The position numbers and the translations under genes are program-made. The notes beneath the pieces were generated by a model, which searched no databases, was not told the origin of the DNA, and saw only the letters and a list, made by a program, of their open reading frames with translations. A stretch of DNA of 64,000 nt from Gongronella butleri. Taxonomy: Eukaryota; Mucoromycota; Mucoromycetes; Mucorales; Cunninghamellaceae. Location: assembly GCA_025201375.1 (NCBI GenBank), contig JAIWZP010000039.1, positions 62,001-126,000 of the forward strand, read 5' to 3'. This document shows positions 46,385 through 57,069 of the stretch, in pieces (the stretch's first letter is position 1; each line of letters starts with the position of its first letter).

Positions 46385-47423
46385 TCAAATAGTAATGCAA
46401 AAAGTGATTGCGTCTAACAACTCAATGTGCGTCCACGTTGCATTGGTAGTCTCGCTGAACCCTGGGTGGGTGACCTGTTCCTTTTTGCACGCTGTCACGG
46501 GCGCTTAAGCACGGGTGAACGAACCGAATTGAGACTTTTTTGCAGGCGATCTGGCGATGTTGGCCCTTCTTTTAAATTCGCGCACACTGGATTCGAAGAC
46601 GCCGCATGCTCTAGCCACAGCAATACAGATCTCGCCTTGCTCAAGGTGCTTTTTCATTTTTTCCCTTTACGGCTGGGGTGATGCGCAATGGGTTACAGAG
46701 CGGGATGTTGCGTGTTTTGCATAATTTTCGTATTGCCGGGGCTTTTGTGCCAAACGCTTCGGCTGCTATGGCTGACGACATGTCCGCGGCAATGCACCGT
46801 GTGATCTTGTCAATTGTGCGGTTGCTCATTGAACGATTGTCAATGCCCAGTTTTCTTTTCACCGTTTTGACCAAACAAAACGCAACTTTGCAATCTTCAC
46901 AATCTTTGTGGGCGGATCGCCTGCCAAGAGCTGCCTTTGGATCTGTTGAATTTTGTCTGGGTCGTACTGCTTTTTCTCACCAGGGGAATGGATATAATTG
47001 AGGAATTTCATGACTTTGACGATCGTTGCTGTCAGATTTGAGCTGTTTTTGCCAGAGAGTTGCCGTGCAAAAGGAGCTTTATGGCCTGTTGCATTTTGAC
47101 GTCGCTGAAGTATGCGAGTGTGCTACCACGGTGCACTCGATAATTCGAGACTGTACATACAGTACATCGACTGACATTGCATTCCGCAGCCACTTAAGCT
47201 ATCTTCATGCCTTGGCCAAGAAGATTGTTGATTTTTTCTATTGTTGCTGCGCTGATTTTTTTTTTGGATCGCTCGTGTGTCTTTGGATGGCCATGTTTGC
47301 GTCGTACGTTGGCAACCATGCCGATGCTCACACCACATTGGCGTCCCGTTTGAACCATTGACGTGCCCTCAATAAGCACGCCTTGACCTCGTCATGTTTG
47401 GCCTGGCCAATAATAATGGGCAT
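46385..47423 (-). pseudogene. Helix-turn-helix array copy C, frameshifted
   Basis: The third paralogue. An ATG at 47423 opens GQAKHDEVKACLL, like the starts of A and B, but the frame shifts within the first HTH unit; the continuation (LIEGTSMVQTGRQCGVSIGM) lies in another frame. Further recognisable pieces are KISAATIEKINNLLGQGMKI (unit 2) and, near 46641-46874, a fragment matching units 4-5 (KRKLGIDNRSMSNRTIDKIT, then KLCKTRNIP). The C-terminal tail survives as HIELLDAITFCITI before TGA at 46385-46387. Multiple shifts make a functional product unlikely. The 3' flank and the start region still align with those of genes A and B. Confidence 0.75.
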
Positions 47424-47811
47424 CGTTATGGCAGCAATGTGGCTAGAAACAACCAAGTGAAAAAAAAAGGGGGGAACGACGGATCGGGGGCGAAAGGATG
47501 GCCTTTTTCATTCAAAGTGAATTCGTGTGCAACTTGATGTTTTGACAAGGAAAACACATGACAACAACAACAACAAAAAAAAAAAAAAAAAAAAAAAAAC
47601 CTGCCAGTGGGAAAAAAAATTGGTGCCCGCTCAAAATTGCATTGTGTGATGATGGCTGGCAAAGACTTTTTATTTCGCACGGGAATAAAGCATTATTAGC
47701 TTTTTTTGTGTGTGTGTGTGTACTTCAGTGATGAGAAGAAAGGGGGTGGCGGCAAGATGGCAAGGGCACTCTAAAAGTAACAAAAAAAAGTGACAAACAG
47801 GACGAATTGCT

Positions 47812-50800
47812 CTACAAGAATCCAGATTCTTGTAATAGACGCGTGATTTTTTCGTCCTCGCGCTCCCTAGAAGAAAAAAAGGATAAATGTCAGTCAAAAT
47901 GCATCCTCTCTCTCTCTTTCTCTATTTTTTTTTTTTTTTTTGAACGCACCTTGGCTCCAAACGGAGACTTTCCGAGTAAAGCGCCTCTTCGTCGCGTGTT
48001 GACTGCAAATTGGTCTGAATAAAGTTTTGCAGCTCATCGACGCTGGTGAGCTGGTAGTAGGTCGATTGATATTGCTGGATTTCGCGGATGACCTCGGCTG
48101 TTTTTGCGCGTTTTGCAAAGTTGATGAGGTGTTTTGACGTTTTTAGGTAGTCTGAGTTGCCATCCTCGATGAATGTGAGATCCTGCAGGTAGATGCCGAG
48201 GAAGGGGATGCATGGCGGGTTGATGGAGTGGATGATGGCGCGGTATTCGGTGAAATTGCGATTGGCGCCCATGAGGCGGCGGATGTTGGACAGCACCTGC
48301 GAAGTGCGCGTGCCCACGAGCTCCCACGTGCGCTTTAAGCGACCGACGGCGCTGTTGTCAAATGCTGACAGGATGGCCATACATGTGTTGAAATTGTTAA
48401 GCTGTCGGCAGCGCTGTGAAAAAAAAGAAAAAAAGAGGGAAAATCAGTCAATTGTGACGCGACGCGTTCTTTTTGTCTTCCCCCCTCCCTTTTATTCCCC
48501 TTTCTCTTGCCCTCTTTTTACGTACCTCAGCAACCTGGACCCAAAACTTGATGAGGGTGACGCGCTTTTTGACCTCGTGCTGGCTGAGGATGGCATCCGA
48601 GACCCATGAGGTGACCTGGTTGCAATATTCGATGGATGCGCGGATGTTGGTGGCAATGGTGCTGCTCTGCTCGTCGTCGTCGCGCGACCAGGCCTTGTTG
48701 AGGCACTCGACGGGGCGGATGGCGCTGTACAGTTTAAAATCCATGATGGTCATTTGGCGCGCGACTTCCAAGGGATCGAGATCGAGCAAGCGGAATTTCT
48801 TGCGATTGCGCGGCAAGATGGGGAGCGGCGGCGACGTGGGCAAAGTCAGAACCATCTTTTTGAGCGTGTCATTTGCGGATTCACGGCGTTTTGCGATTAA
48901 ACGCTCGAGTTGCTCGGCAGAGAACCGCAACGTGCTGCGAATGGTCGTGGTGGTGAACCGTTCTAGCTCGTCAAGAACGTCGGTGTCGTCCTCGTTGTTG
49001 TAGGCCATTTCGAGCCAGGTCTTGAGCACATTAAAGACGCGCAAACGAATCAATTTCAATTTTTTGTTTGTCCAGACCTCGATCTGGTCCGGGGTCAGGC
49101 CAGTTGGCTGCTGGATCATGTAGCGTTGCTCAAGGCATTTGAGGAGTTGCATGGAAGTACAAAACGAGCGATACGTAAGCAAAAAAGTGTTGATGAAATT
49201 CATGTCGAGATAATCGTGCAGGGTAAGACGGACAACGAGGGCCTCGAGCGTGGCTCCCTTGACGCTGCCCTCCATGTTGAACACGATTTCGCTCGGCTTG
49301 TAGTCGTATTGCAGATACCACGGCCGATCTTTGTCCTGGAGATTCGAATCGTGCAATTCTGCGGTATTCGCGTTGCTTCCCGAGGCATTGGCTCCGCCGG
49401 GCGCATTGCCAGGTGCATTACCAGCATTGCCAACAGCACCGCCGCTGCCAGGAGCGCCATTGATGCCTGAAGGTAAAGGTGGCGGCATGGCCATGTGCTC
49501 GGGAATATCATCGCCAAAGAATTGCTTGAGTTTCGCAGTGGATTGACGTGGTGGTTGCTGCGCCACCAATTGGCCTGTCAATTCGAGATCCTCGGGCAAG
49601 TCGCCAGTGGTCGCCGTGCCAGGGCCGCCATGGTGGCTGCTGCTGTAATTGGTCTGGACATCCGTGTAATAGCTTTCATTGTCATCGCCATTCTCATCAT
49701 CCTCGTCAATTGTCGTGTTTGTCGTGGTGATGCTGCTGTCGCGGTCAATTCGCTGCGATCCATGAAGAGACGCCGACCCAATGGATGATGTGATGCGTGG
49801 CTTGGCAGCAGATGGTGGTGACGTGAGAATCGACGTTCGCATGGCCGTACCTTGCTGTTGTTGATGCTGCTGTTGCTGCAGTGTCACGTGTTTGAGCGCC
49901 GGATCAAAGGCCAGGCGGTCGATGCATGCGCAAACCGTGTCAATGGTGTTTTTCATGTCGTTTCCAATGCCTCTGAGGGTGCCCAGGATACCAGACGCGT
50001 CGGCGGCCTCGCTGGTCAACGCTTGCATGTTACAAAAGAGCGAGCCGAGTAAAGTGAGCAATAAGGACCGCGCGTCGCGTAATTCCTGCAATTCTTGCGT
50101 CGGAAATCCGGTGTAATTGATTTCGTCAAAGATGGCGTCGAATTGACCAATCTGATTGCCAAAGCTGCGGAATTGACTAAAGAGCGACGACGAAAACGCG
50201 ACCAAATCGGACGAATTGGGCATGGCGGGATCCGAAACAGGAGGAACTGCATTGGACGCGATTTCCTTGCCTTTTGCGGATTTCGTGGCATTGTCGTCGT
50301 CCTTTTGCTGCAATTGCTGGTACCTGTCGATGCCTGCAATCATGCTGTCAATGGATTCTTGAATGTTGTTGCCGTATGCCTCGATATTCTCGGCGAGCTC
50401 GCCATCCATGGTGTACCTGAGCGAATTCGTCTGCTTTGCGTGGTCGAGGAGCTGCGGGTCGATGTGATGGACGGGAATGGGGATTGCCTCGCACGTGCTG
50501 ATGAAATTGCGCGTGGCCATAAGCAGCTCGTTGCCATCGGCGAGCATCTTTGCCATGGCATTTTTCGAAAACGCATTGGAACAAGACTGCGTGGACAAGA
50601 TCAACTTGGACAGTGCAGCCATCATGGTGCGGTGATGCGCCTTTAGGGTGGGATGCGCTCGGAGCGACACATCGTCCTTGTCCACGGTTCCGCTCGCGAG
50701 CAGCATGAGGCGGATCGCGTCGACAATGGATGACGTGTAGTCGTCATAATGCACCTGTGGCGGCGTGTGATGGGAGTCGCCCGTGTTGTTGCCATTTCGC

Positions 50801-50995
50801 GATACGATATTAAGGTTGTGGATCGCCAATGCAATGTGGATCGACAACTTTTTCCACGTCAATGGCTCGTTGTTGCTAATGACAGACCCGCGCCGCGCGG
50901 ACATACGCCGCGCTGGTGATCGAGGATGGGGACGCGGCACATCCAATGACCCTTTGCGGCTAGACGTCGCTGAATCAATCTAAAATCAGAAAAAT

Positions 50996-51028
<33 letters not shown>

Positions 51029-52331
51029 AAGGAACAAGAATAAGAAAATGTGGCGGGGCTGATGCTTAACCCCGCCCGCCCCCCCCCCCCAACACTCTCT
51101 TTTTCAGTTGCCTTACCGAGGATTCACGTGCACGTTCCCGTCGGATGTCATTGATGTCCCAAGCAATTTCGTGCGTGTTCATGTTGTAAAAGCAAGTGCC
51201 ACCCTGTGGCAATGATCGACGGATCCACGGTGCTGGGAGCTACACAAGGAAAAATAAAAAAAGAGCGTGCATGAGCGGCCCATGCACTTTTTTTTTTCCT
51301 TGCCACACACACTCACCATCCAAACCATTCCTTTTTGCTCTTTTCCTCTTTTTTTTTTTTTTGTCGTTTCCGTCCATTCTTGCACTTTTTTTTTATTTTA
51401 TTTTTTTTTTGCCTTGATGCTTGGGCTGTGACACCCGTGCACGCGCATTTCAATTCAACGTCGTAACACAATGTCCCTCACCGTTTGACTTTTTTTTTTT
51501 TTGTATCCCGTCACATTCAAATTAGCTTTTCCCTCTTTTTTTTGTTTTACCTGTCGTTGGTCATTTTCGAGCCAGTCATTGTCATAATTGTTGCCTCCCG
51601 TGGCATTGGCGTCGGCTGTGTAAACCCTTGATGGGTCGTCCACGGAGCCATTGCGCGAGTCCATGTATGATTTCTGATCCGAGTCACTTGCGAGGCTGTC
51701 ATCGACCATGAGAGGGTCCGTGGCTGGTCGAGAATCGTCATCGAGTGGTGGTGGATGATCACGTTTGACGTCGGTGGTCAAATTGGATGACGATATGGAA
51801 GCATTGTCGAGATTATCGTCAAACAGCTGGCGTGATGGTGCTTCTGTGGGTGACAATTGGAGTTGTGGAGGTAATGGCCGTGGAATGTCCATGTCGTCGC
51901 GGTGCTCTGCCGCAGGGAGATCCGTCTGTAAAGCACAAAAGCAAAGGAAAAAAGGAAAAAGGGGGGAGGGAGGGCAAAGCGAAAAAAAAATGAGCTCCTT
52001 TTCATCGTTTACGCTAATTCTGCAAATTTACGCTGGCTGTGGTATCTTGCGACGACGGGTCTTCTTGGATGACTTTGGTGTAATTGCTTGGGAACCAGCC
52101 TCGCGTGCCTTTGCAGCTTGAAACAAAAAAAAAAAAAAAAAATTGAGCCAATGGGTAAAAAAGTAAAAGCAGGGCGACTTACTAGCCGTCCCACCAGCCC
52201 GATGGCAGCTGTGACAAGACGTCAATGATATCGCCGCGTTCAAAAGACAAGGACGAGCCATCTTGGGCCGTGTAGGGATACAAGGCTTGCACACGGCACA
52301 CAAGCATAGGCGCACTGGCCTCTTTGCTCAT
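47812..52331 (-). CDS. SH3-WW-RasGEF protein, Cdc25-like Ras guanine nucleotide exchange factor
   Basis: Seven exons, 52331-52183, 52116-52032, 51925-51551, 51239-51117, 50979-48526, 48413-47950 and 47866-47812, give 1234 residues with all phases consistent. Order: SH3 (~12-66: ALYPYTAQDGSSLSFERGD, WWDGYCKGTRGWFPSNY), acidic/Ser linker, a WW domain (~205-235: WIRRSLPQGGTCFYNMN ending in W), a long helical region with Gln runs, RasGEF-N (~790-925), and the catalytic CDC25 domain (~976-1215: MDFKLYSAIRPVECLNKAW, FNTCMAILSAFDNSAVGRLK, CIPFLGIYLQDLTF). It loads GTP onto Ras at the plasma membrane, driving cAMP or MAPK signalling. SH3 plus WW ahead of the GEF is known in non-yeast fungi. Confidence 0.95.
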
Positions 52332-52924
52332 GTTGGTAATAAACGACGAGAAAAGACGAGTGTGTGAAGGTCAATAGGGTGTGCAGGGTCGAGCTGCACG
52401 GAATCAACGCTGAAAAAGGAGGGACAACGAGGCAAAAATGAAAAAAAATTCAAAGAAAAAGGGGTGGAGAAAGAAAGTGACTGAATGCAAAAGGAAGAGA
52501 AAAAGAACAAAGAAAAGAAAAAATAAAGCAGAAGATGTTTGATCGCACTTTTTAAGGTTTGCGGAGGCCAAAGGGCGCCGTGAAAAAAATGGGAGTGAGC
52601 CCTTTTGTGGAGAACCCATCCCACACAAAGGGAATGAGAAGCTTATTTCTTTTTTTTTTTTTTTTTTTTTTGCGCGCAGAATCCCGAGCGAGTCTTTGTG
52701 CGACCCGACCTTCAATTGTCAGCCATGAAAGCCAAAAAAAAAAAGCTTTGTCCTACATTTGCAAACAATGTGATGGGGCCCAATCATTCATGATGCCAAT
52801 GAAACACAATCATATTATTGAAAAAAAAAAAAAAGAATGGGGGGGGGGGAACGGGAGAAAGAGGCTGGGGATGACCAATTGCGATTTGTACGGGAGCCGA
52901 AGAGGGGGAGTGATTCATTTCATT
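52332..52924. other. RasGEF promoter and spacer
   Basis: Purine-rich strip 52385-52530 (a pyrimidine-rich leader on the minus strand) and long T and A runs at 52647-52671 and 52820-52834. No gene is supported. Confidence 0.4.
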
Positions 52925-54823
52925 TTATTTTGCCAATTCGTTGCCAATTGTTTCTATCATGTCTAAAAGCGGGACAAGATCGCGTTCCAGCGAGACGGTG
53001 GGCGCGTTGATCACGAGGCGGAAAAAGTCTGGCTCATCGACGAGTGGCGCGCGATCGACAAGGAACGCCCCGGATTGATTGACGCGCGTGTGGATTGTTT
53101 TAGTCACTTGGGCGACTTTTTGCTTGTACGAGCCCTCGAGGCGCCACGCTTCCCAATCCATGTGCTCCGGCAAGTACCAAAAGCACACCTGGACGAATGG
53201 GCATGGGTCACGCACCAGGTGGAAACCGCGTCGCTTCCGCAAATGTTGCGTAAATGCCTGTGTCGTTGCCAACGCGCGGTCCACGCGCCATCCAAGTCCT
53301 TCATGCCCGTAAAACCGCCACGCAAGAAACACCTTGAGTGCGTCCAGCCGTCTCCCACAGCCAATGGTGCCAGCGCCAAGGTCGTAGTCGTTGCCGTGGA
53401 ACAAATAATCCGCACGCAACGAATTGGCCGCCACAAACGTCTGATGACCCTTCTTTGTCAGCAACATCGAGCATTGCAGCGGCACACCAAGCAACTTGTG
53501 CGGGTTCAACGTAAATGAGTCCACCTAAATGCACACAAAAAGCACGTTAATGGCCTTTGTTTCATCGCTTTTTCTTGCTGCTTTACCAAATGCGAGCCAT
53601 TAAAGTAATCTGTTTGCTCGACGACCGCCTTTGAGAACACAGCCGAGCCACCCCAAGAGCCATCGGCGTGTAACCAGCAGCCAAAGCGTTGAGCCACGTG
53701 TGCAATTCGATCGAGAGGATCAAACGCGCCCTAAATCATACAAAGCTTAGGGTCAGTCGCACTCTATTTACAAAAATTGCACATTGTCTCACCAAAACAG
53801 TGGTGCCACTCGTCGCATTGATAAAGAAGGGGGTCTCACCGCGGTCCACTGACGCCTGGAGCAGGCGCTCTGCCGCACAAACACAGAAAAAAAAATGAGA
53901 AAAAAAAGAAAAAAGAGTCAAAAGAAAGCCTCCTTTGGCTCTATTTTGTTACTCTAAAATGCTGCTCGTTTGTTCTTACCAAGCTCCTGCACATCCATGC
54001 GGCCAACAGCGTCCGTGGGCACCTTGACGATATGATTCAGACCAATGCCCAAGACCTGCGCAGCCTTGTCGATGCTATAATGGCTGTGTGTAGAGGTGAA
54101 CACGGTGAGGATGCCGTAGGGCGCGTCGGGGTTCATGGGACGCGGAAAGTAGCCATCCGTCTTGATAGATGGAAACAGCTTGTTCCTTGCCGTGACCATG
54201 GCCAGCAGATTAGATGCTGATCCGCCTGCGCAAAACAGGCCACTCGCTTCCTCGCCCAAGCGCAACAGCTGCGCCGTCGCTTTGGTCACCGCCACCTCCA
54301 TCAGGCTCACCACCGGCGAACAATGGTACACGTGCCCGTTGCCATTTAAAATCGCAAGCAGCACCTCGGAAACCACGCCAATGGGATTTGTCCCGGCATA
54401 CAGCTTGTCCAGGAACCGCGGGTTCCACGTGTTCACGCTGTAACGCAGCGTGTCCTTGATCAGGCCAAACGTGTCTAAAAAAAACGTGCATAAACGTTAG
54501 CAAAACACACCTTTTTCTCTTTTTTTCAACTTACCTTCCAAGGTACCCGCTTGTTCTGGCAACGAGAGATCAAGCAGCTTGCCAAGAGCCTCGGGTGAGT
54601 GGGGCTGAACGACGTTGGACGCGCCGGTTTGGCCTTGCTTGACATCTAAAAGCAGGGGCAAAAAGAAAAAGGTTAAAAAAAACTCGTGAAACAAAGGAAT
54701 CCCCCCTCCCTTTTTTTTATTTATTTATTTGCCAGGGCACCTACGGTCGACCACCATGCCCTGCAGCTTGCTGAGCATCACATCCAGCTCTTGCGCAACG
54801 TCTTGCTCTTCTTTAGCAACCAT
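52925..54823 (-). CDS. PLP-dependent group II decarboxylase (glutamate/cysteine-sulfinate type)
   Basis: Six exons, 54823-54745, 54645-54535, 54474-53980, 53869-53793, 53730-53587 and 53524-52925, give 501 residues, the usual length. Seen: WNPRFLDKLYAGTNPIGVVS, GLFCAGGSASNLLA, HSHYSIDKAA (stacking His), INATSGTTVLGAFDPL (across a splice), the cofactor Asp in WLHADGSWGG, and the Schiff-base Lys312 in NPHKLLGVPLQCSMLL. FLNPHK-type context and QCSMLL match vertebrate GAD/CSAD rather than bacterial-type GAD or aromatic amino-acid decarboxylase. It would release CO2 from glutamate, aspartate or cysteine sulfinate; the exact substrate is not decided. No targeting signal is seen. Confidence 0.93.
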
Positions 54824-55184
54824 GGCCGATAGTGTAAAATGTAAAATGACAAAGAAAAAATAGCTTTGGTACCCGATCATCTGGATCTTTTTGTTTCTTT
54901 TTTTTGTTGGCAATGGCGTCATTCATTGGCACAAGTTTTACCCGCTTCCGATCTGCTACGGGTCACACAGGCTCGATTTCATTGCACTTTTTGCATAAAC
55001 CGCAGCAACTTTCGTCACCACGGCGATATTGCAGGCAAACAGCACTGTGTGCATGTGTCTTTCCACTTGACCCTTCGTTCACTTGCGATTTGAGACAGGG
55101 TCCACTCGACCAATGTGTCATAAAAACGCAAAATACGCGGCCAAAATCCAATTTATTTACAATAGTAATCATTACATCCTCATG

Positions 55185-56231
55185 TCAAGGTGTTCTATCC
55201 ACGTTTTTCAAGACGCGGCTCCATAAAGAGGTGATCCAAGGCGCGTGGTCATCATCGCGTGGTGTTAGTAATGTGGGCGATGGCAGACTGCCAGAGGACA
55301 TGCTGCGACGGCTGGCAATGGCGCGTCGTTGGCTTTCGTGCAATGCTGCATGCGAATTTGCGGCCGTGGTGCATGCGAGGGATGGCCGTCGGGGGTACAC
55401 TGCAGGCAAGTGCAGCGCGTATGCACTGCGCACGAGGCTGTTTAACATCGGCTCGCAGAATTGGCGCAGTAGTGCATATTCTTCGTCGAGCTCGGCGTGC
55501 TCATGCCGGTGAAGCGAGAAATACGACGCGGCGTCATCGTCGTTATCGTCCGTACTGCTGTTGTTGCCTTCGTCCTCGCCAATGCCATGTCCGTGTGTGT
55601 CGTGTGGGTAGAGAGCGTGGGAAGAATGTGGTGAGACGGGCGGCGACAATGGTGGTGCGGAGGCCCTAGCGGCGACTTGCTGCCAGTAAGTGGAGGTGCA
55701 TGACAAGGGTGAAAAACTCGGGGTTGCACAAGATGACGACGGAGTTGTTGCTGCGGCAGATGCCGAGAGAAACGACGATGAACACAAAGCCGACGACGAC
55801 ACCTTGAGAGACGGCGCATTCGTGCTTGTGTGAAGGCTCCCTAAAAGAACGCGTGACGACACGTACGGCGACGCCATGGGAGACGATTGTGCCGAGGCGT
55901 GAATTGGCTGCGCGACAGGCGCCGCGCACCCCGAAAGTGACAAAAGACTGTGATTTCGCCGGCGTTTGTCTTGCTTGGCACAGGTTGCCACAGGCAAACT
56001 TTGCTGCCGAGCTGGTTGAGGGACACGGATCATTTCAGGCGATGGAGGGAGCCGCAATGACAACCGTCTGGACGACGGCGCGCCTGATGACGTCGTCCCG
56101 GCGGCAATTGTCGCTAAAGGCGGTCGTTTCAGCCGCGTGCTCGTTGAACTCCGTGTTCGCTGAATGCGTTGCGCAGACAGACTTGCATGCTGCTCGGTGG
56201 GCAACATTGGTAGCCTGCTGTCGTGATGCAT
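55185..56231 (-). CDS. Hypothetical Ser/Ala/Pro-rich protein
   Basis: A single frame of 348 residues from ATG 56231. Low-complexity Ser/Ala/Pro stretches dominate; basic patches occur at 20-90 (RRLSLRLPPSPEM, KRRRNHS). A more ordered part at ~235-275 (AELDEEYALLRQFCEPMLNS LVRSAYALHLP) and a C-terminal motif WITSLWSRVLKN could be conserved helices. No family is recognised. Codon use is G+C-rich and the frame is long for intergenic DNA here, supporting a real gene; regulatory or cell-cycle roles are only guesses. Confidence 0.5.
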   Translation of the reverse strand: MHHDSRLPMLPTEQHASLSAQRIQRTRSSTSTRLKRPPLATIAAGTTSSGAPSSRRLSLRLPPSPEMIRVPQPARQQSLPVATCAKQDKRRRNHSLLSLSGCAAPVAQPIHASAQSSPMASPYVSSRVLLGSLHTSTNAPSLKVSSSALCSSSFLSASAAATTPSSSCATPSFSPLSCTSTYWQQVAARASAPPLSPPVSPHSSHALYPHDTHGHGIGEDEGNNSSTDDNDDDAASYFSLHRHEHAELDEEYALLRQFCEPMLNSLVRSAYALHLPAVYPRRPSLACTTAANSHAALHESQRRAIASRRSMSSGSLPSPTLLTPRDDDHAPWITSLWSRVLKNVDRTP

Positions 56232-56299
56232 ATGTAAAAGGTAAAAAAAAAAAAGACAAGAAATAAGCAGGGAGCAACAACAAAAAAAAATACTGAGAC

Positions 56300-57069
56300 A
56301 AAAAGAAGGAAAAAAAAAAAGGATGCTGGACCAGCGTTTCAGAATTTATGCAGCGTGCCGCTCCGCCCAGCTGCTGCTATTGGGCTCTGGCATGAAAAAA
56401 AAAAAAAAAAAAAAAAAAAGTTCTTCGCATTCGGTGATCCATGCGGCTACAGCTTTCTATGAACCTTTTATGTGAGCAGACTCCGCAGAGCGCCCTGTCA
56501 GAGTTTAGACATGTACGTCACCCACATCAAGAAAGTCATGGGGACGACGCAGGCGCGCGCACGGATGTTTCATTTGTTTCGACACGTTCCAGGCGTCGTC
56601 CAGCGAAATGAAATGTCGCCCGTTTGAAACGCAAGGCCACACTTTGTTCCTGTCTTTCTTTTTACGTGCCACACGCCCCACACATCTTGAATCTAGGCTG
56701 TGGACGATGAAAATTGAATCCAAATTTGGATTTTCTTCATTTTTGCATCTGCTTGGATTTTATCACACAGTTCCACAAATGCGATATTTGATCCGTCCAT
56801 ATTCGTGCTCAGTGGATAAATCTGACACGCGCCGAGAAAAAAGGGGGCTGCGAGTTCTAGTATTTCTGGTTCCAGAAAATGGTCACTACTGTATTATGAT
56901 AACAAGAGGGCACAATACACCCAGCAGGAGGCAGAATACTGTAGCCTTAGAGACGGTCGGAACTCGGGGGTGGGCATACGTACACGTGATGCGCGCCGCC
57001 GTGCCGCTGTCACTTGCTTGTCAATGCTTGCAGCATCGCGCTGCTACTGTACTGTACTGTATGTACAAA
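56300..57069. other. Gene-free spacer before R2 copy C
   Basis: A homopolymer of about 23 A (56395-56419) and weak frames only. TACTGTA motifs begin to appear after 56880 (for example 56887-56893 and 57040-57060). Nothing coding is supported. Confidence 0.4.

Larger units (their letters stand above)
39690..47520 (-). repeat. Three tandem units: HTH-array gene + 3' segment + R1
   Basis: Units run 39690-42330, 42976-44950 and 45235-47520, all with the gene on the minus strand. Each gene is followed by a ~300-base segment with shared blocks (CTTGGTCTAAACA, CGCGCCTGACGTCTAGTC, AAAAAGAGGGACAGGATG) and then R1. Each start region shares GGCGTTTTNGTTTCAAAGAGCGCC-type sequence 70-110 bases upstream (degraded in unit 3). 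Unit 2 has lost most of R1, where repeat R2 abuts. No terminal inverted repeats were found by eye. Confidence 0.65.

Noticed and set aside
50095..50646. 183-codon plus-strand frame inside the RasGEF gene
   Set aside because: Antisense shadow within a continuous coding exon.
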